Shown: piece by piece, positions 50,204 through 57,832 of the stretch
Layout: every line of letters begins with the position of its first letter
How positions within the stretch are numbered: position 1 is the first letter of the stretch
Source: Bifidobacterium breve
Lineage (GTDB): Bacteria; Actinomycetota; Thermoleophilia; Solirubrobacterales; Solirubrobacteraceae
DNA: 64,000 nucleotides
Reading direction: 5' to 3'
NCBI GenBank assembly: GCA_945878865.1
Contig: CAMCUD010000001.1
Coordinates: forward strand, 310,001 to 374,000
Program-made: the position numbers and the translations under genes
The notes under the pieces: generated by a model
The model's database searches: none
Seen by the model: only the letters and a program-made list of their open reading frames with translations
Told to the model about the DNA's origin: nothing

Positions 50204-50236
50204 ACGACCGGCGACGGGGTTCGCCCCGCCGGTCGT
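50204..50236. promoter_or_regulatory. Hairpin with TTCG loop between EAL-GAF and pyruvate kinase genes
   Basis: ACGACCGG (50204-50211) and CCGGTCGT (50229-50236) pair on the outside. GGGG and CCCC pair inside around a TTCG tetraloop, with a short bulge on one side. It lies upstream of the proposed pyk -10 element, so it is more likely an operator or upstream terminator than part of the pyk leader. Confidence 0.35.
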
Positions 50237-50281
50237 CCGGGATTTCCCGTTGCAGGACGCTGGTCCGGCCCGGCCATGTCG

Positions 50282-50287
50282 TACCGT
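50282..50287 (+). promoter_or_regulatory. Candidate -10 element of pyk
   Basis: TACCGT lies 7 bases before the GTG at 50295. Confidence 0.4.
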
Positions 50288-50294
50288 GCTTCGC

Positions 50295-51713
50295 GTGACC
50301 AGGCGGACGAAGATCGTGGCGACCATCGGCCCCGCCTCGCGCGATCCGGAGACGCTCAAGCAGATGGTCGCCGCGGGCATGGATGTCGCCCGCCTGAACT
50401 TCTCCCACGGCACGCCGGAGCTGCACGCCGAGAACGTCGCGCTCGTCCGCCAGGCCGCCAACGCCGCGGGCCGCCCGGTCGCCGTGCTCCAGGACCTCCC
50501 GGGCCCGAAGCTCCGCATCGGCCCGGTGCAGGACGAGACGATCATGCTCGAGAGCGACAGCACCGTGGAGTTCGTCTGCGGCGAGGAGTTCGAGGGCACG
50601 TCGAAGCGCCTGGCCGTCGGCAACAGCGCGCTCTCCGACGCGCTCGGCGAGGGCGAGATCTTCTACCTCTCCGACGGCCGGATCCGGCTGCGCGCGCAGG
50701 AGGTCGACCGTGACGCGCACCGCTTCACCGCGACCGTCGAGTTCGGCGGGCGCGTTGGCAGCCGCGCCGGCCTGAACGTCCCCGGCGAGGCCAACGCGCT
50801 CCCGTCCGTGCCCGACGAGGACCTGCGGCTGCTGGGGATCGGCGAGCAGATCGGCGTCGACCTCGTCGCGCTGTCCTTCGTGCGCCGGCCCGAGGACATC
50901 GACGTCGTCCGGCGCTACACGCGCCTGCCGCTCATCGCGAAGATCGAGAAGCCGCAGGCCGTCGAGCGCGCCGACGCGATCACGCGCGCCGCGGACTGCA
51001 TCATGGTCGCGCGCGGCGACCTCGGCATCGAGCTGCCGATCGAGGAGGTGCCGCTCACGCAGAAGCGGCTCATCTCGCTCTCCGGGTCGCTGGCGCGCCC
51101 GTCGATCACCGCGACGCAGATGCTCGACTCGATGGTCACGTCGTCGCGCCCCACCCGCGCGGAGGCCACCGACGTCGCCAACGCGATCCTCGACGGGACC
51201 GACGCGGTCATGCTCAGCCAGGAGACCGCCATCGGCGCGCACCCCATCGGCGCGGTGGCGATGATGGCGTCGATCGCCACGTACACCGAGCGCGCGCTGC
51301 CGTTCGAGCGCTGGAACGAGGGCCGGGTGCACCGCGACGAGCGCGATCCCGCCTACACGCTGGCGCATTCGGCGTGTGTCGCCGCGCGCGAGCTGCAGCT
51401 CGACGCGCTCGTCATCCCGACCCTGTCGGGCCGCTCGGCCCGGCTCGTGAGCGCGCACCGGCCCACCGTGCCGATCTACGCGCTCTCTCCGGGGAAGGAG
51501 ACCGTGCGGCGCTGCGGCCTGATGTGGGGCGTGCGCGCCGCGTCGATGCCGCGGATGGAGACCACCGAGGAGCTCATCGCCGACGCCTGCCGTCGGGTCG
51601 TCGAGCTCGGCTGGTGCCAGCCCGGCCAGCGGGTGGGCGTCACCGCGGGCCTGCCGAGCGGGCGCCCGGGAACCACCTCCCTGCTCCAGGTTCAGGTCCT
51701 CCGCGGCGCCTGA
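50295..51713 (+). CDS. pyk: Pyruvate kinase
   Basis: This 472-residue enzyme makes ATP and pyruvate from PEP and ADP. It begins TRRTKIVATIGPASRDPETL, contains the active-site region ARLNFSHGTP, the catalytic segment PLIAKIEKPQAV (Lys), the metal site MVARGDLGIELPIEEVPL, and ITATQMLDSM and DAVMLSQETAIG, followed by the regulatory C-domain. Length and motif order are normal. The GTG at 50295 follows TACCGT at 7 bases; a GTG three codons upstream would overlap the hexamer. It is divergent from the EAL-GAF gene. Confidence 0.96.
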   Translation: MTRRTKIVATIGPASRDPETLKQMVAAGMDVARLNFSHGTPELHAENVALVRQAANAAGRPVAVLQDLPGPKLRIGPVQDETIMLESDSTVEFVCGEEFEGTSKRLAVGNSALSDALGEGEIFYLSDGRIRLRAQEVDRDAHRFTATVEFGGRVGSRAGLNVPGEANALPSVPDEDLRLLGIGEQIGVDLVALSFVRRPEDIDVVRRYTRLPLIAKIEKPQAVERADAITRAADCIMVARGDLGIELPIEEVPLTQKRLISLSGSLARPSITATQMLDSMVTSSRPTRAEATDVANAILDGTDAVMLSQETAIGAHPIGAVAMMASIATYTERALPFERWNEGRVHRDERDPAYTLAHSACVAARELQLDALVIPTLSGRSARLVSAHRPTVPIYALSPGKETVRRCGLMWGVRAASMPRMETTEELIADACRRVVELGWCQPGQRVGVTAGLPSGRPGTTSLLQVQVLRGA

Positions 51714-51716
51714 ATC

Positions 51717-51742
51717 CCGTTCACGGGGCGGAATTCGCCCGA
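51717..51742 (+). terminator. Short hairpins after pyk
   Basis: CCCGT/ACGGG (51717-51728) and GGCG/CGCC (51729-51742) form two small stems just after the pyk stop. Weak evidence for termination. Confidence 0.25.
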
Positions 51743-51782
51743 GCACCGCACGTTTGGCTGTCATCGTGTGTTGGAAGTGCAG

Positions 51783-52823
51783 ATGCATCAGCCGATGCCG
51801 ATCACCCGTGGCGTGAGCACCCGCCGTCACCCAGGTCTCATGCTGGCCGCGCTCGGCGCGGTCGTCGTCGCCCTGCTGGCGTTCGCGGCCCGCCCCGCGA
51901 TGGCCAGCTACGCCGTGGGCGTGGCCGACAACAAGCCCGCGACGTTCTCCGACCCGCGGTTGAAGCAGATCGGGATCAAGACGGCGCGGGTGGTGTTCCC
52001 GTGGAACGCCATCAGCCGGGACCCGCAGACGATCGCCGACTACATGTCGGCCGCCAAGGCCCACAACATCCAGGTGCTCGTCGCCTTCGACCGCACGCGC
52101 GGCAACCAGTGCCCGCAGAAGCCGTGCACGCTGCCGTCGGTCAAGCAGTACAAGCGCGAGTTCACGCGCTTCCACAAGAAGTACCGGTACGTGAAGTACT
52201 TCAGCCCATGGAACGAGGCCAACCACCCGGGACAGCCGACCGCCAAGCGGCCCGACCGCGTCGCCGACTTCCACGACGTGATCATGGACACGTGCCGGAA
52301 GTGCACCGTCGTCGCGGGCGATCCGCTGGACTCCAGCGGCGTCGGCGGCTGGATGCGCTCGTACGAGAAGCGCCTGCGCGTCAAGCACAAGCGCAAGGTC
52401 AAGATCTGGGGCCTGCACAACTACATCTCGGCGAACTACTTCTCCACCGCGGGCACGCGGGAGGCGCTGAAGGCCACGAAGGCGAGCATCTGGCTCACCG
52501 AGACGGGCGGCATCGTCCAGATGCTCACGTTCGACTCGACGCGCCTGAACTACGACGAGGGCCGCGCCGCCCGCGCGCTGCAGTTCGCGTTCGACCTCAA
52601 GGCGAGCTGGCCCTGCCGGATCATGCGGATGTACGTCTACAACTGGCAGGCGGCGCCGAAGGACCGGTTCGACACCGGGGTCATCAACCCAGACGGCCGG
52701 GCGCGCCCCGCCTTCGGGGTGCTCTCGCAGGCGATGCAGCCGTCGTCGCCGGTGCAGCAGGGCAAGGCCAGGTGCGCGGACTTCCGCGCGATCCAGGCCA
52801 AGCAGCGCCAGAAGAAGCGTTGA
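51783..52823 (+). CDS. Secreted clan-A glycosidase-like protein
   Basis: The 346-residue protein has a signal peptide or anchor (LMLAALGAVVVALLAFAARP, cleavage near AMASYA) and a TIM-barrel-like body. KYFSPWNEANHPG holds the expected acid/base (Asn144-Glu145) and SIWLTETGG the likely nucleophile (Glu240). This spacing fits clan-A glycoside hydrolases, which cleave polysaccharides by a retaining mechanism. Family assignment and substrate are unclear. A basic Lys/Arg/Gln-rich tail ends the protein. The ATG at 51783 is chosen over a GTG five codons upstream. It could process the polymer made by the genes at 1-12 kb, which is inference. Confidence 0.7.
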   Translation: MHQPMPITRGVSTRRHPGLMLAALGAVVVALLAFAARPAMASYAVGVADNKPATFSDPRLKQIGIKTARVVFPWNAISRDPQTIADYMSAAKAHNIQVLVAFDRTRGNQCPQKPCTLPSVKQYKREFTRFHKKYRYVKYFSPWNEANHPGQPTAKRPDRVADFHDVIMDTCRKCTVVAGDPLDSSGVGGWMRSYEKRLRVKHKRKVKIWGLHNYISANYFSTAGTREALKATKASIWLTETGGIVQMLTFDSTRLNYDEGRAARALQFAFDLKASWPCRIMRMYVYNWQAAPKDRFDTGVINPDGRARPAFGVLSQAMQPSSPVQQGKARCADFRAIQAKQRQKKR

Positions 52824-52844
52824 CGCGCGGTCCCGGGCCCCCGG

Positions 52845-52966
52845 GGGCCGAGCGTACGTCCTGCGGGGCTCTGACCCCGGTGAACCACCGTTCACCCCGG
52901 GTGGCGGGCCGAGCGTACGTCAGGCGGGGCTATCACCCCGGTGAACCACCGTTCACCCGGACTGGG
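52845..52966. repeat. Tandem pair of 61-base repeats, locus 2
   Basis: Two 61-base units (52845-52905 and 52906-52966) lie between the glycosidase-like gene and the VTT gene. Each starts GGGCCGAGCGTACGTC and contains GGGG...CCCC and GTGAAC...GTTCAC inverted arms. The first 24 bases match the units at 25365-25486. The stop codon of the VTT gene lies inside the second unit. Confidence 0.7.
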
Positions 52967-53639
52967 CGGGGCGCGTGGCGGCGCGGACGTCGCGCGCCAG
53001 CAGCCACGCGCCGGCGATCGCCATGACGATGAGGACCGCGAGGGCGGCCAGTGCCTCCGGCGAGCGCAGGTCGCCGAACGACCCGCCGAGCGCGACGTAG
53101 GCGGCGGTGCGCGGCGCCGCGCCGAGCGCGGTCGCCGAGGCGAACGCCAGGAGGGACACGGGCGTCAGACCCGCCGCGTAGTTGACGAGGTTGTACGGCA
53201 GGCCCGGTGCCGCGCGGGCGAGCAGGATGGCGACGAACCCGCGGCGCCCCACCCACGCGCGCAGCGCGAGCACGCGCGCCCCGGCGGTGCGCTCCACCGC
53301 ATCGTGCGCCCACCAGCGCGCAAGCGAGAAGGCGAGCACGGCGCCCAGCACGATCGTCGCGAGGACCGTCGGGATCCCCACCGCGACGCCGAAGATCACG
53401 CCCCCGATCGCACACAGGACGGGGCCGGGGAACAGCGCGACGGTCAGCAGCGCACCCACGACGATGAACAGCAGCGGCCCGAGGATCCCCAGGTCGCGCA
53501 CGGGCTCGCGGATGTTGTCCTCGACCCAGCCCGACACCTCGTCGACGCTCAGCGTGCCCGACAGCGTGAGCACCGCCGTCGCGCCGAACACCACGACGAT
53601 CAGCGCGACGAGACTGCGCAGGCGTGCGCGGTCACTCAC
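52953..53639 (-). CDS. VTT/TVP38-family membrane protein
   Basis: The 228-residue protein has about five membrane helices and matches the SNARE-associated/DedA-related VTT family: LLFIVVGALLTVALFPGPVL, FGVAVGIPTVLATIVLGAVL and the signature RAAPGLPYNLVNYAAGLTPV. VTT proteins are implicated in lipid scrambling or membrane homeostasis. The GTG start overlaps the stop of the upstream UbiB-family kinase as GTGA, so the two are made together. The last codons lie in a 61-base repeat, so the repeat has shaped the C-terminus. Confidence 0.82.
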   Translation of the reverse strand: MSDRARLRSLVALIVVVFGATAVLTLSGTLSVDEVSGWVEDNIREPVRDLGILGPLLFIVVGALLTVALFPGPVLCAIGGVIFGVAVGIPTVLATIVLGAVLAFSLARWWAHDAVERTAGARVLALRAWVGRRGFVAILLARAAPGLPYNLVNYAAGLTPVSLLAFASATALGAAPRTAAYVALGGSFGDLRSPEALAALAVLIVMAIAGAWLLARDVRAATRPAQSG

Positions 53640-55018
53640 GACCGGCTCGCGTAGAACTCCGCCTCTTCGCGGCCGAGCTCGGTGCGCGGCGGATCGCCGA
53701 AGATCCACTCCCGCGCGATCGCGCCCCAGTTCGCCGTGGCACGCAGCTGCCCGATGACTGCCAGCGTGAGCATCTCCACCCGGCGGCCGAAGACGTGGTC
53801 GGGCGGCAGCGTCTCGTGGCGCATCTTCCCGAAGAACGACGAGCGCGGATCGCTCATCTCGAGCATGACCTTCGTCGCGTAGCCGGGCGAGAGGCGCACC
53901 TCTTCGTCCTTCGTGTACCACCCGATGAACTCGTCGAACTGGTGGAGCACCTCGTCGGGCTCGTAGTCCTTCTTGCCGCTGATCCAGCCGCCGCGCGAGA
54001 GATGGTCGATGAGCTCCGCGCCCTTGCGCTCGATGCCCAGCCGCTGGAGCTCGAGCTCGAACTCGGCGACCTCCTTCGGCAGGCGCTTGAACAGCCCGAA
54101 GTCCAGGAACGCCATGCGCCCGTCGTCGAGCAGCATCGAGTTGCCCGGGTGCGGGTCACCGCTGAACTGCTGGTGGCGGTACATCGAGCCGAAGTAGAAG
54201 CGGAAGATGATCTCGCCGATGCGGTTGCGCTCCTCGTCGGGGAGCTGCTTGCACTCCTCGAAGCCGCGGCCGGAGACGAACTCGCTGACGATGACCTTCT
54301 CGTGCGAGAGCGACGTAACGACGTCCGGGACGAAGATGAACGGGTGGCCGCGGTAGATGCGCGCGAGCGCCTTCTGGTTGCTGGCCTCCAGCTCGTAGTC
54401 GAGCTCCTCGTCGATGCGGTCGCGGATCTCCTGGCCCATCGCCTTGGGGTCCAGGCCGGGCGCGACGCTCTTCATGAGGCGCAGGATGAGCCCGAGGTTC
54501 TGCATGTCGGCGCGGACGGCCGCCGCGATCCCCGGGTACTGGACCTTCACCGCGACGTCGCGGCCGTCGTGCAGCCGCGCCTTGTAGACCTGGCCGATCG
54601 AGGCGGCGGCGATCGGCACCGGGTCGAAGGTCTCGAACACGTCCTCGAGCTTGTCGCCGTACTCGCCCTCGATGACCTTCTTCATCTCCTTGAAGGAGAC
54701 CTTCGGCGCGGCGTCGCGCAACTCGGCGAGCTTGGCCTGGAAGTCCGCGCGGAACTCCTCGGGCACGAGGCCGACGTCCATGAAGCTCAGCTGCTGGCCG
54801 AGCTTCATCGCCGCGCCCTTCATCGTCCCGAGCGCCGCGACGATCTGCTCGGCGGTCTCGAGCTGGCGTTTGCTCAGCGCCTCGTTGGCGGCCTCGTCGC
54901 TGCGCGTGAGGTTCGCCGCGCGGGTGCCCATCTGCTTCGCCGCCTGGGTGGCGGCGAGCCGGCCGACCTGGGTCGACCGGCGGATGCGGCCGGTCGGGAT
55001 CTTGTCGTCCTTGCTCAT
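53636..55018 (-). CDS. UbiB/ABC1-family atypical kinase
   Basis: This 460-residue protein belongs to the COQ8/UbiB family of atypical kinase-ATPases. It shows the KxGQ motif (GAAMKLGQQLSFMD), the Ala-rich loop VPIAAASIGQVYKA, the Lys in VAVKVQYPG, a catalytic-loop SGDPHPGN and the metal-binding FLDFG. These proteins support quinone or isoprenoid lipid metabolism through an unclear ATPase step. TAGCCT lies 12 bases before the ATG. It is coupled to the downstream VTT gene and divergent from the glyoxalase gene. Confidence 0.9.
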   Translation of the reverse strand: MSKDDKIPTGRIRRSTQVGRLAATQAAKQMGTRAANLTRSDEAANEALSKRQLETAEQIVAALGTMKGAAMKLGQQLSFMDVGLVPEEFRADFQAKLAELRDAAPKVSFKEMKKVIEGEYGDKLEDVFETFDPVPIAAASIGQVYKARLHDGRDVAVKVQYPGIAAAVRADMQNLGLILRLMKSVAPGLDPKAMGQEIRDRIDEELDYELEASNQKALARIYRGHPFIFVPDVVTSLSHEKVIVSEFVSGRGFEECKQLPDEERNRIGEIIFRFYFGSMYRHQQFSGDPHPGNSMLLDDGRMAFLDFGLFKRLPKEVAEFELELQRLGIERKGAELIDHLSRGGWISGKKDYEPDEVLHQFDEFIGWYTKDEEVRLSPGYATKVMLEMSDPRSSFFGKMRHETLPPDHVFGRRVEMLTLAVIGQLRATANWGAIAREWIFGDPPRTELGREEAEFYASRS

Positions 55019-55030
55019 GGCGCTGTGCGG

Positions 55031-55036
55031 AGGCTA
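55031..55036 (-). promoter_or_regulatory. Candidate -10 element of the UbiB-family gene
   Basis: Minus-strand TAGCCT ends 12 bases before the ATG at 55018. Confidence 0.3.
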
Positions 55037-55044
55037 CAGAGGGG

Positions 55045-55050
55045 TACGCT
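55045..55050 (+). promoter_or_regulatory. Candidate -10 element of the glyoxalase gene
   Basis: TACGCT lies 6 bases before the ATG at 55057. Confidence 0.4.
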
Positions 55051-55056
55051 CGGCCT

Positions 55057-55443
55057 ATGCCCGCGCTCATCCACACCTGCTACCGCATCGGCGACATCGA
55101 CCGCAGCGTCGCGTTCTACGAGAAGTTGGGCTTCGAGGAGCTCAGCCGGATGCCGATCCGCGACGAGGCGATCAACGTCTTCATGGGCCTGCCCGGCGAC
55201 GGCGCCCGCCTCGAGCTGACCTACAACTTCGGGGTCGACAGCTACGAGCTCGGAACGGGCTACAACCACATCGCCATCACGGTCGACGACATGGCCGCGA
55301 CGCTCGAGCGGCTCGCCGGCGTGGGGATCGAACCGGAGAAGCCGCCGTACACGGTGCGCGAGGGCGGATCGCTGCTGTGCTTCGTGCGCGACCCCGACGG
55401 CTACCGGATCGAGCTCATCGAGAAGGATCCCTCGAGCGACTGA
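55057..55443 (+). CDS. Glyoxalase I-like VOC metalloenzyme
   Basis: The 128-residue protein has the glyoxalase I/VOC fold with two beta-alpha-beta repeats. The likely metal ligands are His6 in ALIHTCYRIG, a Glu in LELTYNFG, His in GYNHIAITV and Glu in YRIELIEK, the expected H/E/H/E set. It may detoxify methylglyoxal as a thiol adduct; actinobacteria would use mycothiol rather than glutathione. The start is supported by TACGCT and by family length. A structured repeat begins 9 bases after the stop. Confidence 0.85.
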   Translation: MPALIHTCYRIGDIDRSVAFYEKLGFEELSRMPIRDEAINVFMGLPGDGARLELTYNFGVDSYELGTGYNHIAITVDDMAATLERLAGVGIEPEKPPYTVREGGSLLCFVRDPDGYRIELIEKDPSSD

Positions 55444-55451
55444 GCGCGCTC

Positions 55452-55500
55452 GGGGTGTGGCCGAAACCGGTCCGATCTGGACCGATCTCGGCTGCACCCC
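55452..55500. repeat. 49-base structured repeat, copy B
   Basis: Nested arms GGGGTG/CACCCC, GCCGA/TCGGC and CGGTCC/GGACCG, separated by symmetrical 2- and 3-base internal loops, form a long hairpin with a GATCT loop. It is the inverted relative of copy A at 22795-22844. It sits just after the glyoxalase gene, exactly where the truncated HTH gene begins to be recognisable. Confidence 0.65.
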
Positions 55501-55740
55501 GCCCAGGCGACCCTCTCCGCGTACGAGCGCGGCCGTAAGGACCCGTTCGCGGCCACGCTCGACCGCCTGCTGCGCGCCGCCGGGCGGCGGCTGACGAGCA
55601 TCGCCGCCGTCCGCGAGCCGACCCCGGCCGAGCTGCAGCGCGTCGAGGCGCAGCTCGCCGACGTCCTCGAGCTCGCGGCCGCGCTGCCCACCCGGCATCG
55701 GCCTGACCTGCGCTACCCGCCGCTGCGGCGGGCCGCGTGA
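55501..55740 (+). pseudogene. Remnant of an XRE/HTH-type regulator, N-terminus missing
   Basis: The frame reads AQATLSAYERGRKDPFAATL, the second half of an XRE helix-turn-helix (recognition helix onward), followed by DRLLRAAGRRL and a helical C-terminus. The first two helices and any ATG, GTG or TTG start are absent. Instead the frame runs back into the structured repeat and the stop of the glyoxalase gene. Its stop still overlaps the next gene as GTGA, so it was probably the first gene of a coupled pair. In relatives such an HTH protein is the antitoxin or regulator of an AbiEii-type nucleotidyltransferase. Confidence 0.65.
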
Positions 55741-56290
55741 CCCTCCCGCAGAAGCTCGTCGCGCTGCACCGCGCACTGGCCGCGGCCGATCTCCCCCACG
55801 CCTTCGGCGGCGCGATCGCCCTCGCCTACGCGACGCTCGATCCGCGCGGCACCAGTGACATCGACGTCAACGTCTTCGTGGACGCGGCCGAAGCCGGCCG
55901 CGCACTCGCGGTGCTGCCCGACGGGGTCGCCCAGCCCCCGGACACCGCGGAGCGGATCGCTCGCGACGGGCAGATCCGCTGTGGTGGGACGAGACGCCGG
56001 TCGACCTGTTCTTCGACACCGTCCCGATCCACGCCGATGCCGCCGCGCACCGCCGCGAGGTCCCGTTCGCGGGGACGACGGTTCCCGTGCTCGGCCCGAT
56101 CGAGCTCGCCGCCTTCAAGGCGATCTCAGATCGCGCCAGGGACTGGGCCGACATCGAGGAGATGGTCGCGGCCGGGACGCTCGACCTCGACGCCGTCCGG
56201 GACGCGCTCGACGACATGCTCGGCCCCGATGACCGGCGCTGGGAGCGGCTCGAGACAGCCGAGCGGGAAGCCGCCGGACGCCGCGGGTAG
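55737..56290 (+). pseudogene. Frameshifted AbiEii-like nucleotidyltransferase
   Basis: The first 80 codons encode LHRALAAADLPHAFGGAIAL and TSDIDVNVFV, the GG and DxD motifs of an AbiEii/AbiGii-type nucleotidyltransferase. Near base 55980 the coding frame changes. After the one-base loss the correct continuation (WWDETPVDLFFDTVPIHAD, then LGPIELAAFKAISDRARDW) is found in another frame to the stop at 56290. Read straight, the protein loses its catalytic C-terminal half. With the truncated HTH gene, this looks like a decayed toxin-antitoxin or abortive-infection module. A sequencing error is the main alternative. Confidence 0.7.
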
Positions 56291-56293
56291 CCT
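56288..56293 (+). promoter_or_regulatory. Candidate -10 element of the Ppx/GppA gene
   Basis: TAGCCT ends 9 bases before the ATG at 56303 and includes the preceding stop codon. Confidence 0.35.
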
Positions 56294-56302
56294 CCGGCGC
56301 GC

Positions 56303-57832
56303 ATGTCCAAAGCGCGGCGCACCGCGGTCATCGACCTCGGCTCGAACACGTTCCGCCTCGTTGTCTTCTCCGCCGGCAAGGGCTGGTGGCGCCGCAGCGA
56401 CGAGATCTACGAGCCCGTGCGGATCGGCGAGCACGTCAGCGCCGACGGCAAGCTCGGCAAGGCCCAGATGGCGCGCGCGCTCGACGCGATCGACGTCTTC
56501 GCGCACTTCTGCCGGGCGACGAAGATCCCCGACGACTGCATCCGGGCCGTCGCCACGAGCGCGATCCGCGACGCGACGAACCAGCAGAAGTTCGTCGCCG
56601 CCGCGCACGAGCGCAGCGGCCTGGAGATCGACGTCCTCTCTCGCGAGGAGGAAGCGCGCTACGGCTACCTCGCGGCGGTGAACTCCACGACGCTGCGTGA
56701 CGGCGCGGTGCTCGACCTCGGCGGCGGCTCGATGCAGCTCGTGCGGGTCCGCGACCGCCACGCCGACAAGCTCGCGTCCTGGCCGCTGGGCGCGGTGCGG
56801 ATGACCGAGCGGTTCCTGGAATCCGACGCGCCGGCGAAGAAGGGCGACCTCGACGCGCTGCGCGACCATGTCGCGCGCGAGCTGCAGGATGGGGGCGCGT
56901 GGCTGCCGAAGGCCGGCGACCGGATCGTCGGCATCGGCGGTACCGTGCGCAACCTCGCCGCGGCGACGTCCGCGGCGGCCGGGCTCCCGTCCATGGGCGT
57001 GCAGGGCTTCCCCATCGCAGCCGCCGCGTTGGATGAGCTCGTGGAGCGCCTGGCGTCGCTGCCGCCCTCCGAGCGCGGCGGCGTGCGCGGGATCAAGCCG
57101 GGACGCGCCGACGTCATCCTCGCGGGCGCCGTCGTCATCCAGACCGTGCTGCGCGAAGGCGGCTTCGACGAGCTGGAGGTCACGGAGGCCGGACTGCGCG
57201 AGGGCGTGTTCTTCAGCGAGCACCTCGCCGACCGCGACCCGCCGCTGTTCGATGACGTGCGCCGCGAGAGCGTGCTGAACCTCGCCGCGCAGTACCAGGT
57301 CGACCCCGCGCACACCGCGCACGTCGCGGCGCTCGCGCTGGGGATCTTCGACTCGCTCGCCGCCGACGGCGTCTTCACCGGCGACCCCGTCGAGCGCCGC
57401 CTGCTGTGGGCCGCCTGCATGCTCCACGACATCGGCATGCGGGTGGATTACGACGACCACCACAAGCACTCGCGCTATCTCATCCTCAACGGCGGCCTGC
57501 CGGGCTACTCGCCGATCGAAGTGGCGCTCATCGCCCAGGCGGCGCGCTATCACCGCAAGGGCATGTCCGAGCTCGGCCCCTACGCGAAGCTCGCCGGCCC
57601 CGGCGACGACCGGCGGCTGGACCGCCTCTCCGTCCTGCTGCGGCTCGGAGAGGACCTCGAGCGCAGCCGTGACCAGAGCGTCACCGCCGCGAAGGTCACG
57701 ACCGGCGACGACGGCACGGTGACGCTGACCCTCGAAGCCGACGAAGGGGTCGAGGTGGCGCGCTGGGCCGCGCAGCGGGAGACCGAGTTGTTCGAGCGCG
57801 CCTTCGACAGGAAGCTGAGGGTCGAGGCGTGA
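56303..57832 (+). CDS. ppx: Exopolyphosphatase / guanosine pentaphosphatase (Ppx/GppA) with HD-like domain
   Basis: The 509-residue protein has the actin-like ASKHA fold. VIDLGSNTFRLVVF binds phosphate, EEEARYGYLAAV and VLDLGGGSMQLVRV form the nucleotide cleft, and IVGIGGTVRNLA closes the domain. A C-terminal helical HD-like domain follows (about 310-509) with MLHDIGMRVDYDDHHKHSRY and AQAARYHRKG. It cleaves polyphosphate or the alarmone pppGpp. Its stop overlaps the AraC regulator start as GTGA. Confidence 0.9.
   Translation: MSKARRTAVIDLGSNTFRLVVFSAGKGWWRRSDEIYEPVRIGEHVSADGKLGKAQMARALDAIDVFAHFCRATKIPDDCIRAVATSAIRDATNQQKFVAAAHERSGLEIDVLSREEEARYGYLAAVNSTTLRDGAVLDLGGGSMQLVRVRDRHADKLASWPLGAVRMTERFLESDAPAKKGDLDALRDHVARELQDGGAWLPKAGDRIVGIGGTVRNLAAATSAAAGLPSMGVQGFPIAAAALDELVERLASLPPSERGGVRGIKPGRADVILAGAVVIQTVLREGGFDELEVTEAGLREGVFFSEHLADRDPPLFDDVRRESVLNLAAQYQVDPAHTAHVAALALGIFDSLAADGVFTGDPVERRLLWAACMLHDIGMRVDYDDHHKHSRYLILNGGLPGYSPIEVALIAQAARYHRKGMSELGPYAKLAGPGDDRRLDRLSVLLRLGEDLERSRDQSVTAAKVTTGDDGTVTLTLEADEGVEVARWAAQRETELFERAFDRKLRVEA

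Noticed and set aside
48017-50623. Longer version of the EAL-GAF gene, starting near 50623
   Set aside because: The extra N-terminus is antisense to pyruvate kinase. The ATG at 50134 fits the intergenic gap.
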